NCBI GenBank assembly: GCA_021777365.1
Contig: JAJYDP010000226.1
Coordinates: 1 to 7,670, forward strand
Direction of reading: 5' to 3'
DNA length: 7,670 bases
Origin: Chloroflexota bacterium
GTDB lineage: Bacteria > Chloroflexota > Limnocylindria > Limnocylindrales > CSP1-4
Below are positions 1 through 6,250 of the stretch, piece by piece (position 1 is the stretch's first letter; every line of letters begins with the position of its first letter). Below the pieces are notes generated by a model. The model was given only the letters and a program-made list of their open reading frames with translations, did no database searches and was not told the DNA's origin. The position numbers and the translations under genes were made by a program.

Positions 1-1
1 G

Positions 2-1021
2 GAGGTTCCCGACACGGGGGTCTGGCACCCTGACGTGCGCCTCTACGAGATCCGCGACCGCGCAACCGACGCGCCGATCGCCCATGTCTACGCGGATCTC
101 TTCCCGCGCTCCGGCAAGTTCGGCCACGCCGCCGTCTTCCAGCTCGTCAGCGGGCACCGTGCCCCCGACGGCTCGCGAGTCCTGCCCGCCTGCGCCATCG
201 TCGCCAACGTCACCGGCCCCTCCGCCGACCAGCCGGCGCTCCTGCGGCACGACGACGTGGTGGTGATCTTCCACGAGTTCGGCCACGCCCTGCACCACTC
301 GCTCTCACGGACCGAGTTCGTGCGCTTCGCGGGGACGGAGACGGAGCCGGACTTCATGGAGGCGCCGAGCCAGATCATGGAGCACTGGGCGTGGGATCCC
401 GGCGTCCTGCAGCGGTTCGCCCGGCACTTCCGGACGGGGGAGCCGATCCCCGGCGAGCTGGTGGCCCGGCTGGTCCGGGCCCGCGACCTCGACGTGGGGA
501 TCCGCACGCTGCGCCAGGTCTCCCTGGGCCTGCTGGACATGAGCATGCACGACGGCTCACAGGTGCGGGACCTCGACGAGCTCGACCGCCGCGCCTGGTC
601 GGTCATCGGGCTCCCGTACCACGAGGGCACCTTCTACGCGGCCGGCTTCGAGCATCTCTTCGGGGGATACGACGCGGGGTACTACGGCTACCTCTGGTCG
701 AAGGTGTTCGGGGACGACATGTTCGGACGCTTCCGGGCGGAGGGCGTCACCAGCCCCGAGGTTGGAGCCGTCTACCGGCGCGAGATCCTCGAATCGGGCG
801 GCTCCCGTGACGCCGAGGAGATGCTGCGCGCCTTCCTGGGCCGCGAACCGTCGAGTGGCACCTTCCTGGAGATGCTGGGGATCGGCCCGGCAACGCTCCC
901 CGATGCCGGGGCCGAGGGTGCCGACGCGGCGCCATCCGACGTGGCCGAGGTCGAGGTCAGGATGCCGCCGGCAGGCTCCAGGGCGGGCGGCCCGCGCGGC
1001 GCACCGACCCCGCCGCGCTGA
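2..1021 (+). CDS. M3-family zinc oligopeptidase, C-terminal part (5' truncated)
   Basis: Cytoplasmic metallopeptidase of the thimet oligopeptidase/oligopeptidase A/Dcp type (family M3), which cleaves short peptides. The frame is open from the left edge (reading E-V-P-D-T-G-V-W-H-P-D), so the GTG at 35 is an internal valine and the true start is upstream. The zinc motif HEFGH is at nt 272-286, followed by ALHH, and the third zinc ligand is the Glu of FMEAPSQ (nt 359-361). Downstream are the family's GYYGYLWSKVF segment (about nt 676-711) and the closing GGSRDAEEMLRAFLGREP block. About 340 codons are present, roughly half of a normal 650-700 residue M3 enzyme. After the usual end (FLEMLGIG) there is an odd Ala/Pro/Gly-rich tail of about 45 residues, and the last codons (T-P-P-R-stop) lie in a 14-bp tandem repeat, so the tail may be a recent extension. 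The family is certain; the exact subfamily is not. Confidence 0.93.
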   Translation, partial: EVPDTGVWHPDVRLYEIRDRATDAPIAHVYADLFPRSGKFGHAAVFQLVSGHRAPDGSRVLPACAIVANVTGPSADQPALLRHDDVVVIFHEFGHALHHSLSRTEFVRFAGTETEPDFMEAPSQIMEHWAWDPGVLQRFARHFRTGEPIPGELVARLVRARDLDVGIRTLRQVSLGLLDMSMHDGSQVRDLDELDRRAWSVIGLPYHEGTFYAAGFEHLFGGYDAGYYGYLWSKVFGDDMFGRFRAEGVTSPEVGAVYRREILESGGSRDAEEMLRAFLGREPSSGTFLEMLGIGPATLPDAGAEGADAAPSDVAEVEVRMPPAGSRAGGPRGAPTPPR

Positions 1022-1062
1022 CCCCACCGCGCTGACCCCGCCGCGCTGACCCCGCCGCGCCG
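1007..1062. repeat. 14-bp tandem repeat across the peptidase stop codon
   Basis: Four consecutive copies of ACCCCGCCGCGCTG are seen at 1007-1020, 1021-1034 (one change, G to A), 1035-1048 and 1049-1062 (last copy ends CCG instead of CTG). The stop TGA of the peptidase gene is formed at the junction of copies 1 and 2. The unit is not a multiple of three, so copies after the first do not extend the protein. Likely origin is replication slippage (inference). Confidence 0.9.
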
Positions 1063-1182
1063 GTCACCGGCCGCCTGCGGGGCTGCGCGGCAGGTCCCGG
1101 CCCGACGTGGCATCCTGCTACCGGATGAGCCTGCTGGCATGCGGCATGTCGGCGCTCGCTTCCGTGGCAGAGGTTCTTCCAC
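1063..1182. other. Intergenic region between peptidase and COG2403 gene
   Basis: About 120 bp with no supported gene. A small hairpin overlaps its left end (GCCGG 1059-1063, loop TCA, CCGGC 1067-1071), and a weak CCTGC/GCAGG pair lies at 1074-1078 and 1090-1094. Neither is followed by a T tract, so termination is possible but not shown. I see no convincing -35/-10 pair. A GAGG at 1170-1173 is a plausible ribosome binding site for the GTG start at 1183. Confidence 0.4.
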
Positions 1183-2511
1183 GTGAGCCGTCAGCGTGTC
1201 GTGATCATGGGAGCCGCCGGGCGCGACTTCCACGACTTCAACGTCGCATTCCGCGACGATCCCGGTGTCGAGGTGGTGGCCTTCACGGCCACACAGATTC
1301 CGGGCATCGCCAACCGCCGCTATCCGCCGGGCCTGGCGGGCGCGCTGTACCCCGATGGCATCCCGATCGTCGCCGAGGACGACCTGGAGCGCGTCGTGCG
1401 GGAGGAGAAGGTCGACGCGGTCGTCTTCGCCTACAGCGACGTCTCCCACGAGCACGTGATGCACAGCGCCTCCCGCGCGCTGGCGCTGGGGGCGGACTTC
1501 ATCCTCCTGGGCCCCGCCCGCACCATGCTCGAGAGCACGCGGCCGGTGGTGGCCGTCTGCGCGGTCCGCACCGGCTCCGGCAAGAGCCAGACCACGCGCC
1601 GCGTGGCCGCCATCGTGGACGAGCTGGGGCTGCGACCCGTGGTGATCCGGCACCCGATGCCCTACGGCGATCTCGAGGCGCAGCGGGTCCAGCGCTACGC
1701 GGAGTACGCGGACCTGGACCGCTACCAGACCACCATCGAGGAGCGCGAGGAATACGAGCCGCACCTCGATGCCGGGCACGTGGTGTACGCCGGCGTGGAT
1801 TACGGCGCGATCCTGCGCCAGGCCGAGCAGGAGGCCGACGTCGTCCTCTGGGACGGGGGCAACAACGATTTCAGCTTCTACCGGCCGAACCTGACCATCG
1901 TCGTCGCCGATCCGCTCCGGGCGGGCGACGAGCTCCGGTACCACCCGGGCGAGACCAACCTGCGGCTGGCGGACGCGATCGTGATCAACAAGATCGACTC
2001 CGCCAGCGCCGAGCAGCTCGCGACCCTGCGCCAGCACATCCAGCGGGTGAACCCCGCAGCGGCCGTGATCGAGGCGCGTTCGAGCCTCCAGCTCGTCGGT
2101 GGCGAGATCGCCGGCAGGCGCGTGGTGGTCGTCGAGGACGGCCCGACGCTCACGCACGGCGGGATGACCTACGGCGCCGGGGTGGTCGCCGCCCGGCGGT
2201 TCGGCGCGACGGTGGTGGATCCCGCGCCGCATGCCGTGGGCAGCATCCGGGCCACCCTGGAGCGCTACCCGAACCTGCAGTCGCTGCTGCCCGCCATGGG
2301 CTACGGCGAGCAGCAGGTCCACGAGCTGCAGGAGACGCTGAACGCCGTCCCGGCGGACCTGGTGCTGGCGGCAACGCCGATCGACCTGCGGCGCGTGCTC
2401 ACGCTCAACAAGCCGATCGTCCGGGTCCGGTACGATCTCGACGAGGCCAGCGGGCCATCGCTGCGCAGCCTCGTGGAGCCCGTCGTACGCGGCGAGCACG
2501 TGGCGGCCTGA
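1183..2511 (+). CDS. COG2403-type P-loop protein, cyclic 2,3-diphosphoglycerate synthetase-like
   Basis: A 442-residue protein of the family that includes the archaeal cyclic 2,3-diphosphoglycerate synthetase of Methanothermus (about 460 residues, ATP-dependent). Bacterial members are usually annotated as predicted GTPases without a proven reaction. Visible blocks: N-terminal Rossmann-like strand VVIMGAAGRDFHDFN (6-20); Asn/Arg/Tyr-rich loop GIANRRYPPGL (41-51); P-loop-like VRTGSGKSQTTRR (128-140, with GSGKS at 131-135); a Walker B/switch-like DGGNNDF (224-230); NKID (269-272), the guanine-type specificity motif; and a C-terminal PIDLRRVLTLNKPIVRVRY (399-417). The GTG start at 1183 is chosen because family members begin just before VVIMGA and a GAGG lies nine bases upstream; ATG at 1207 would cut the first strand. 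No signal peptide or membrane segment is seen. It lies 90 bp before argF on the same strand, which hints at a link to carbamoyl-phosphate or ornithine metabolism, but that is inference. Family confident, function open. Confidence 0.85.
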   Translation: MSRQRVVIMGAAGRDFHDFNVAFRDDPGVEVVAFTATQIPGIANRRYPPGLAGALYPDGIPIVAEDDLERVVREEKVDAVVFAYSDVSHEHVMHSASRALALGADFILLGPARTMLESTRPVVAVCAVRTGSGKSQTTRRVAAIVDELGLRPVVIRHPMPYGDLEAQRVQRYAEYADLDRYQTTIEEREEYEPHLDAGHVVYAGVDYGAILRQAEQEADVVLWDGGNNDFSFYRPNLTIVVADPLRAGDELRYHPGETNLRLADAIVINKIDSASAEQLATLRQHIQRVNPAAAVIEARSSLQLVGGEIAGRRVVVVEDGPTLTHGGMTYGAGVVAARRFGATVVDPAPHAVGSIRATLERYPNLQSLLPAMGYGEQQVHELQETLNAVPADLVLAATPIDLRRVLTLNKPIVRVRYDLDEASGPSLRSLVEPVVRGEHVAA

Positions 2512-2545
2512 CCCGGGGTCGCTCGAGCTCCCGTCATCCAGGCGC

Positions 2546-2576
2546 CGGCGTGGCGGGTCCCGTGCCCGTCACGCCG
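2546..2576 (+). promoter_or_regulatory. Strong hairpin in the gap before argF
   Basis: Bases 2546-2557 (CGGCGTGGCGGG) pair with 2565-2576 (CCCGTCACGCCG), giving a 12-bp stem with a single G-U pair and a 7-base loop (TCCCGTG). It sits 35 bases after the COG2403 stop and 25 bases before the argF ATG. No T tract follows, so it is not a classic intrinsic terminator. It could be an mRNA stability or attenuation element, or an incomplete terminator separating the two genes. The structure is visible; its function is inference. Confidence 0.55.
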
Positions 2577-2601
2577 CACCGCCCAACCGGAGAGCGATCC
2601 G

Positions 2602-3588
2602 ATGCCTGCTGATGCCGATTCCGCCACCCATGCCGCCGAGAGCGACCCGCCGCGCCACTACCTGACCGTCTCGGCGTTGTCGCCCGAGGATTTCGCCCGC
2701 CTGATCTCCCTGTCGCGCCGCATGAAGGAGGAGCCGGGGGCGTGGCGGCAGGCGATCCCGAGCGGCAGGCTGGCGATGATCTTCGACAAGCCGTCGACCA
2801 GGACCCGGGTCAGCTTCGAGGCGGCCGCGGTGAACCTGGGGATGCACCCGCTCATGCTCCGCCCGGACGAGCTGCAGATCGGGCGTGGCGAGCCGCCGCA
2901 GGACACCGCGCGGGTCCTCTCGCGCATGGTCGACGCGATCGCCTGGCGGACGTACTCGCAGGCCGGCCTCGAGTCGTTTGCCTCGCACTGCACCATCCCG
3001 GTGATCAATGCGCTCACCGACGAGCACCACCCGTGCCAGGCCCTGGCGGACCTGATGACCATCGAGGAGACGATCGGCTCGCTGGCCGGGCGGCGCCTCG
3101 CGTACGTCGGCGACGGCAACAACGTGGCGCACTCCCTGATCGAGGCGGCCGCCCTCGCCGGGATGCACGTGGTGGTCGCGACGCCCGAGGGCTATGAGCC
3201 GGACACCGCGATCGTCGCGGCCGCCCGGGAGCGGGCCGCGACGACGGGCGGCAGCGTCGAGTTGGTGCGAGACCCGGCCGACGCCGCGCGGGGCGCGGAT
3301 GCGGTCTACACCGATGTCTGGACCTCGATGGGCGAGGAGAAGGAGCGCGCGGCCCGCGAGCAGGCATTCCGCGGCTACGTCGTGACGCCCGCCCTGATGT
3401 CGCTGGCACGCCCCGGTGCGGTCTTCCTGCACTGCCTGCCGGCGCACCGCGGTGAAGAGGTGGAGGAGGCCGTCATCGAGGGGCCGTGGTCACGGGTCTG
3501 GGACGAGGCCGAGAACCGGCTCTGGACCGAGCAGGCCGTGATCTACGCGCTGGTAACGGGCGACTGGCGGGGCGATCAGTCCAGGTAG
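2602..3588 (+). CDS. argF: Ornithine carbamoyltransferase
   Basis: Transfers the carbamoyl group of carbamoyl phosphate to ornithine to give citrulline (arginine synthesis), or runs the reverse reaction in arginine deiminase catabolism. The 328-residue length is normal for the family. Key motifs are intact: STRTR (65-69) for carbamoyl phosphate; Arg116 in AWRTYSQ; HPCQALAD (143-150); YVGDGNNVAHSL (168-179), with the Asn that contacts ornithine; DVWTSMG (238-244), the ornithine-side loop; and HCLPAHRGEEV (277-287), with the catalytic Cys. The SMG and HCLP motifs separate it from aspartate carbamoyltransferase and from acetylornithine-type paralogs. The ATG at 2602 follows a GGAG (2589-2592) at good distance. 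The first 18 residues are a non-conserved polar lead-in. No other arg genes are in view, so biosynthetic and catabolic roles cannot be told apart; the upstream COG2403 gene is the only likely operon partner. Confidence 0.95.
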   Translation: MPADADSATHAAESDPPRHYLTVSALSPEDFARLISLSRRMKEEPGAWRQAIPSGRLAMIFDKPSTRTRVSFEAAAVNLGMHPLMLRPDELQIGRGEPPQDTARVLSRMVDAIAWRTYSQAGLESFASHCTIPVINALTDEHHPCQALADLMTIEETIGSLAGRRLAYVGDGNNVAHSLIEAAALAGMHVVVATPEGYEPDTAIVAAARERAATTGGSVELVRDPADAARGADAVYTDVWTSMGEEKERAAREQAFRGYVVTPALMSLARPGAVFLHCLPAHRGEEVEEAVIEGPWSRVWDEAENRLWTEQAVIYALVTGDWRGDQSR

Positions 3589-3620
3589 GAGGACGCTCCG
3601 GCCGCGACGGGTCACGCTGC

Positions 3621-3677
3621 CCGGGCCGTCAGGGACCGGACGCCGCAGACGGCCCCGGGCCGCCAGGGACCGGACGC
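3621..3677. repeat. Pair of 23-bp direct repeats downstream of argF
   Basis: A 23-bp segment at 3621-3643 recurs at 3655-3677 with one mismatch (T at 3629, C at 3663), a period of 34 bp. Its core GGGACCGGACG (3632-3642, 3666-3676) appears a third time at 4396-4406, on the other side of the hemerythrin gene. It lies in the 163-bp non-coding gap between the convergent argF and hemerythrin genes. Function unknown. Confidence 0.8.
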
Positions 3678-3717
3678 GCGAAGGAGCCGGCCGCTCTGGC
3701 CGCGTCGGGTCGTCTCG

Positions 3718-3742
3718 GGCGGTCAGCTCGTCTCGGACCGCC
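3718..3742. terminator. Possible bidirectional hairpin between convergent genes
   Basis: GGCGGTC (3718-3724) pairs with GACCGCC (3736-3742) across an 11-base loop, just past the hemerythrin stop and 130 bases after the argF stop. Its position between convergent genes suggests a shared transcription end, but there is no T tract on either strand and the stem is only seven pairs, so the call is tentative. Confidence 0.3.
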
Positions 3743-3751
3743 GCGGCTGCC

Positions 3752-4234
3752 TCACTCCTCTTCGGAGCGGGCCTCCGTGCCGTTCTCGGTGTCCAGGAAC
3801 GGGAGGATGACCCGCTCCTCCTGCTCGAAGTGCGCGCTCATGAGGGCGTGCAGCCCGTAGAGCCGAGCCCGCAGATCCACCAGCTGTCGGTGCGTGGGCT
3901 CCCGGCGCAGTGCCAGCCAGTCCGCCTCGAGGCGCTCCACCGACTGCCGGACCTGCTGGTGCTGAAGCCGCAGGAGCCGCGTGGCCCACGGCGTCCCCGC
4001 CAGGCGGTCCATCTCGGGGAAGCAGAAGTTGTCCTCCCAGTCGAGGTGGGGGAGGAGCGTCTTCTCGACCGAATCCAGGAGGCTGCGAAGCGCGCTGGCC
4101 AGATCACGGGCAGCAAGGTTCCCCGCCATCTCCGCGGTCGCCTCGATGCGGCCCACGACGTGCTCGATCTCGCGATGCTCGTGGCTCAGGATGCGGCGCT
4201 CGACCGCCACCCCCTGGCGCTGTGACATGGCCAT
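3752..4234 (-). CDS. Hemerythrin HHE cation-binding domain protein
   Basis: A 160-residue, single-domain, four-helix-bundle protein expected to hold a di-iron (or other metal) centre and to bind O2, sense redox state or handle iron or NO; the exact role varies in this family. Candidate ligands are in the expected order: His18/His20 in ILSHEHREIEH, His63 and Glu67 in LLPHLDWEDNFCFPEMD (58-75), His92 in LQHQQV, His129, and His135 plus Glu139 in SAHFEQEERVILPFL. The two H-x3-E sites each followed by a P-containing helix end are typical. It is cytoplasmic, with no signal peptide or membrane helix. The ATG at 4234 is chosen because AGGGAGG lies five bases upstream; a second ATG two codons later is possible. 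It is convergent with argF and separated by about 300 bp from the symporter gene on the same strand, so it is probably transcribed on its own. Confidence 0.88.
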   Translation of the reverse strand: MAMSQRQGVAVERRILSHEHREIEHVVGRIEATAEMAGNLAARDLASALRSLLDSVEKTLLPHLDWEDNFCFPEMDRLAGTPWATRLLRLQHQQVRQSVERLEADWLALRREPTHRQLVDLRARLYGLHALMSAHFEQEERVILPFLDTENGTEARSEEE

Positions 4235-4239
4235 GACAG

Positions 4240-4246
4240 CCTCCCT
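4240..4246 (-). promoter_or_regulatory. Ribosome binding site of the hemerythrin gene
   Basis: On the minus strand this reads AGGGAGG, five bases before the ATG at 4234. It is close to the ideal Shine-Dalgarno sequence and supports the first of two nearby ATG codons. Confidence 0.7.
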
Positions 4247-4296
4247 GGGACGTCATGCTCGCCCCGAGCGAGAGTGTCCCGGCCGACGGAACAGGC

Positions 4297-4337
4297 TGCC
4301 AGTGCCCTCTGGCATCGTTTGAGGGGCGCGATGCCCC
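4297..4337. promoter_or_regulatory. Overlapping inverted repeats upstream of the hemerythrin gene
   Basis: Three inverted repeats lie within 41 bp: TGCCAG/CTGGCA (4297-4302, 4309-4314), GGCATCG/CGATGCC (4311-4317, 4329-4335) and GGGGC/GCCCC (4323-4327, 4333-4337). They overlap, so not all can form at once. They sit 63-103 bp upstream of the minus-strand hemerythrin start, where an operator could lie. No clear -35/-10 pair was recognised nearby. Could equally be chance in GC-rich DNA. Confidence 0.3.
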
Positions 4338-4421
4338 GTGCCACCCGGCCGCCTGATGTGCCCCACGCGCACCCGGCGCGGCGTCGTGACGGGGCGGGAC
4401 CGGACGGCGGGCGGAGCGAGG
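4338..4421. other. Gene-free GC-rich spacer
   Basis: Together with the flanking inverted repeats and repeat cluster, this forms the 296-bp interval between the hemerythrin and symporter genes. No coding region is supported: short open frames here translate into low-complexity, repeat-derived peptides. The only noted element is a GGGACCGGACG (4396-4406) shared with the repeats downstream of argF. Confidence 0.5.
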
Positions 4422-4540
4422 TCAGGCGCCCGGCCGTGTCAGGCCGTGTCAGGCATCAGGCCGCGTGTCAGGCTGCGCCAGGCGCCCGGCCGTGTCAGGC
4501 GCCCGGCCGTGTCAGGCATCAGGCCGCGTGTCAGGCTGCG
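4422..4540. repeat. TCAGGC direct-repeat cluster overlapping the symporter 3' end
   Basis: TCAGGC occurs nine times in about 115 bp (starting at 4422, 4439, 4449, 4456, 4468, 4495, 4512, 4519 and 4531), six of them as GTGTCAGGC. A perfect 36-bp copy at 4442-4477 recurs 63 bp later at 4505-4540. A 22-bp unit recurs at 4423-4444, 4479-4500 and 4496-4517. On the minus strand each unit carries TGA, and the last one (4531-4533) is the actual stop codon of the symporter, so its final codons lie in a repeat copy. Slippage and segmental duplication starting from the gene end is the simplest explanation; a protein-binding array is an alternative. Confidence 0.92.
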
Positions 4541-6009
4541 GCCTCTCCGTAGGCAGGCGTGCGGCCACGAACGGCCTGCGTGGCGAGGCTCCAGACGACC
4601 ACCACGATGAGGTTGATCGCGAAGGCCACCAGCCCGATGTACAGCTTGGTCCCCGCGTGACCGCCGATCGGGAAGGTCGCGAGCGAGCTGGCGAACTTGC
4701 CGGCCACCAGCCAGTAGGTCCCCGTGGCCATCCCCGCCAGCCATCCGAACGTCACCGCCCAGCGGTCCAGCCAGCGCACGTACAGCGCGAGGAAGACCGC
4801 CGGGAGCGTCTGCAGGATCCAGACCCCGCCTGCCAGCTGCAGCGTGATCGCGTACTGCGTCAGGTTGGGGATGAGGATGAAGCCCACCGCCCCCAGCTTC
4901 ACCAGCAGGGAGACGATCTTGGAGACCTGCGCCTCCTCCTTCGGTGACGCCGCCGGGCGGATGTACTCCGTCCAGATGTTGCGGCAGAACAGGTTGGCCG
5001 CCGCGATCGACATCACGGATGCGGGCACCAGCGCACCGATCGCGATGGCGGCCAGGGCGAACCCGGCGAACCAGCCGGGGAACGCGAACTGGATGAGCTG
5101 CGGCACCGCGCTGTTCGCCCCGTACGGCGCGAGCGGCTTGATCCCCGCCGCGATCGCCATGTAGCCGAAGAGCGCGATCAGGCCCAGCAGGAACGAGTAT
5201 GCCGGCAGGAACGCCGCGTTGCGGCGGATGGTGTTCTGGCTGTTCGACGCCAGCGTGCCGGTGATCGCGTGCGGGTAGAGGAAGAGGGCCAGCGCCGAGC
5301 CGAGCGCCAGGGTGGAGTAGCCCGCGAACAGGGTCGGCGGCAGGTCGAGCTTCGCCGCCGGTACCTTGGCGAAGATCGCCGGGAAGCCGCCGAGCTTCGC
5401 CGGGATCACGATGATCGCCACGATGACGGTGATCCAGATCATCGTGTCCTTCACGAGCGCGATCAGCGCGGGCGCGCGCAGTCCGCTCACGTAGGTGAAG
5501 ACCGCCAGCACGAGGAAGGCGATGATCAGCGACACTTCGATGTTCACGCCCAGCACCTGGATGACCACGGCGATCCCCAGGATCTGGAGGGCGATGTAGG
5601 GCATGGTGGCCACGATGCCGGTGATCGCGATGAGCAGCGCCAGCCCCGGGCTGTCGAAGCGATCCTTGACGTAGTCCGACGCGGTCACGTGGCCACGCTC
5701 GCGGGCGATCTGCCACAGCTTGGGCATGATCAGGAAGACGAGCGGGTAGACGATGATCGTGTACGGCAGCGCGAAGAGCCCGAGCGCGCCGGATCCGTAG
5801 ACCAGCGCCGGGACGGCCACGAAGGTGTACGCGGTGTACAGGTCCCCGCCGAGCAGGAACCAGGTCACCACCGTCCCGAACCGGCGTCCGGCGAGCCCCC
5901 ATTCCTCGAGCGCGTTGAGGTCGGCGCGGTGCCATCGGGACGCGATGAAGCCGATCCCGGTGACGAGGAGGCCGAGGACGACGAAGACGGCGATCTCGTC
6001 CGGGTGCAT
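4531..6009 (-). CDS. Sodium:solute symporter, MctP-like monocarboxylate permease
   Basis: A 492-residue inner-membrane transporter of the sodium/solute symporter (SSS) family. It is most like the MctP/monocarboxylate uptake branch, which takes up pyruvate, lactate, acetate or similar acids. About 13 hydrophobic segments are visible, the first at residues 5-24. Branch-typical blocks are EEWGLAGRRFGTVVTWFLLG (35-54) followed by GDLYTAYTFVAVPAL, and PYTIIVYPLVF (82-92). The segment around LVPASVMSIAAANLFCRNIW (327-346) matches the SSS helix whose Ser residues (331, 334) help bind sodium. The ATG at 6009 is chosen because it overlaps the TGA of the upstream DUF3311 gene (TGATG) and has GGGAGGAG eight bases upstream; an open frame extends further upstream but only into the DUF3311 gene in another frame. 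The DUF3311-MctP pair is a known arrangement. The exact substrate cannot be read from sequence. The stop lies in a direct-repeat cluster. Confidence 0.92.
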   Translation of the reverse strand: MHPDEIAVFVVLGLLVTGIGFIASRWHRADLNALEEWGLAGRRFGTVVTWFLLGGDLYTAYTFVAVPALVYGSGALGLFALPYTIIVYPLVFLIMPKLWQIARERGHVTASDYVKDRFDSPGLALLIAITGIVATMPYIALQILGIAVVIQVLGVNIEVSLIIAFLVLAVFTYVSGLRAPALIALVKDTMIWITVIVAIIVIPAKLGGFPAIFAKVPAAKLDLPPTLFAGYSTLALGSALALFLYPHAITGTLASNSQNTIRRNAAFLPAYSFLLGLIALFGYMAIAAGIKPLAPYGANSAVPQLIQFAFPGWFAGFALAAIAIGALVPASVMSIAAANLFCRNIWTEYIRPAASPKEEAQVSKIVSLLVKLGAVGFILIPNLTQYAITLQLAGGVWILQTLPAVFLALYVRWLDRWAVTFGWLAGMATGTYWLVAGKFASSLATFPIGGHAGTKLYIGLVAFAINLIVVVVWSLATQAVRGRTPAYGEAAA

Positions 6010-6239
6010 CAGTGTGTCTCCTCCCGCGATTCGGCCCTGGCCTCGGCCCTGTCGGCGTTCGTCCGCACCCGGTACACGAAGATGGTCAGCGCGGCCGTGA
6101 CGATCGTCCACGCGAACTGGTACCAGATGAAGAAGGGAACGCCGTCGAGCCGTGGATGAATCCCGTCGTACAGCTGCGGCAGCAGCACCGCGGCGAACGG
6201 GATGAGGAGCAGGACCAGGACTCCGTTCCGCGCTTGCAT
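6009..6239 (-). CDS. DUF3311 small membrane protein
   Basis: A 76-residue protein with two membrane segments (about 7-23 and 36-57). Its pattern is typical of DUF3311 proteins encoded just before MctP-like symporters: LLIPFAAVLLPQLYDGIHP, then LDGVPFFIWYQFAW and a VYRVR exit. A charged tail follows (NADRAEARAESREETH). It is probably a small accessory subunit or stabiliser of the symporter; this is inferred from the conserved pairing, not shown here. Start ATG at 6239 with GGGAGGG four bases upstream. Its TGA shares one base with the symporter ATG, so the two are translationally coupled. First gene of the operon; transcription should start in the divergent region to its right. Confidence 0.85.
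   Translation of the reverse strand: MQARNGVLVLLLIPFAAVLLPQLYDGIHPRLDGVPFFIWYQFAWTIVTAALTIFVYRVRTNADRAEARAESREETH
6018..6025 (-). promoter_or_regulatory. Ribosome binding site of the symporter gene, inside the DUF3311 gene
   Basis: On the minus strand GGGAGGAG lies eight bases before the symporter ATG, inside the last codons of the DUF3311 gene. It decides the symporter start at 6009. Confidence 0.75.
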
Positions 6240-6243
6240 CGCA

Positions 6244-6250
6244 CCCTCCC
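6244..6250 (-). promoter_or_regulatory. Ribosome binding site of the DUF3311 gene
   Basis: On the minus strand GGGAGGG lies four bases before the ATG at 6239, supporting that start for the 76-residue protein. Confidence 0.6.

Noticed and set aside
772..2499. 575-codon open frame on the minus strand, opposite the COG2403 gene
   Set aside because: It is a high-GC antisense shadow: composition is His/Arg/Val/Asp-rich with no family motifs, while the plus strand carries a clearly conserved protein.
1107..2612. 501-codon plus-strand open frame overlapping the COG2403 gene
   Set aside because: Arg/Gly/Ala/Pro-rich translation without motifs; it overlaps the recognised gene in another frame.
2569..3447. 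Minus-strand open frame opposite argF
   Set aside because: Antisense shadow with no recognisable domain; argF motifs are complete on the plus strand.
4422..4540. CRISPR array
   Set aside because: Repeat units are 6-36 bp with irregular spacing and no unique spacers of constant length; no cas genes are seen.
4274..4610. Small repeat-rich proteins encoded across the TCAGGC cluster
   Set aside because: Open frames exist on both strands only because the repeat lacks stops in some frames; translations are repeat-derived with no ribosome binding site or family likeness.
6010..6111. N-terminal extension of the symporter beyond ATG 6009
   Set aside because: The extra residues are polar and lie inside the DUF3311 gene; the TGATG overlap and the Shine-Dalgarno at 6018-6025 fix the start.
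5269..6159. Plus-strand open frame opposite the symporter
   Set aside because: Glu/Asp/Arg/His-rich mirror of a hydrophobic gene, typical of antisense to membrane proteins in GC-rich DNA.
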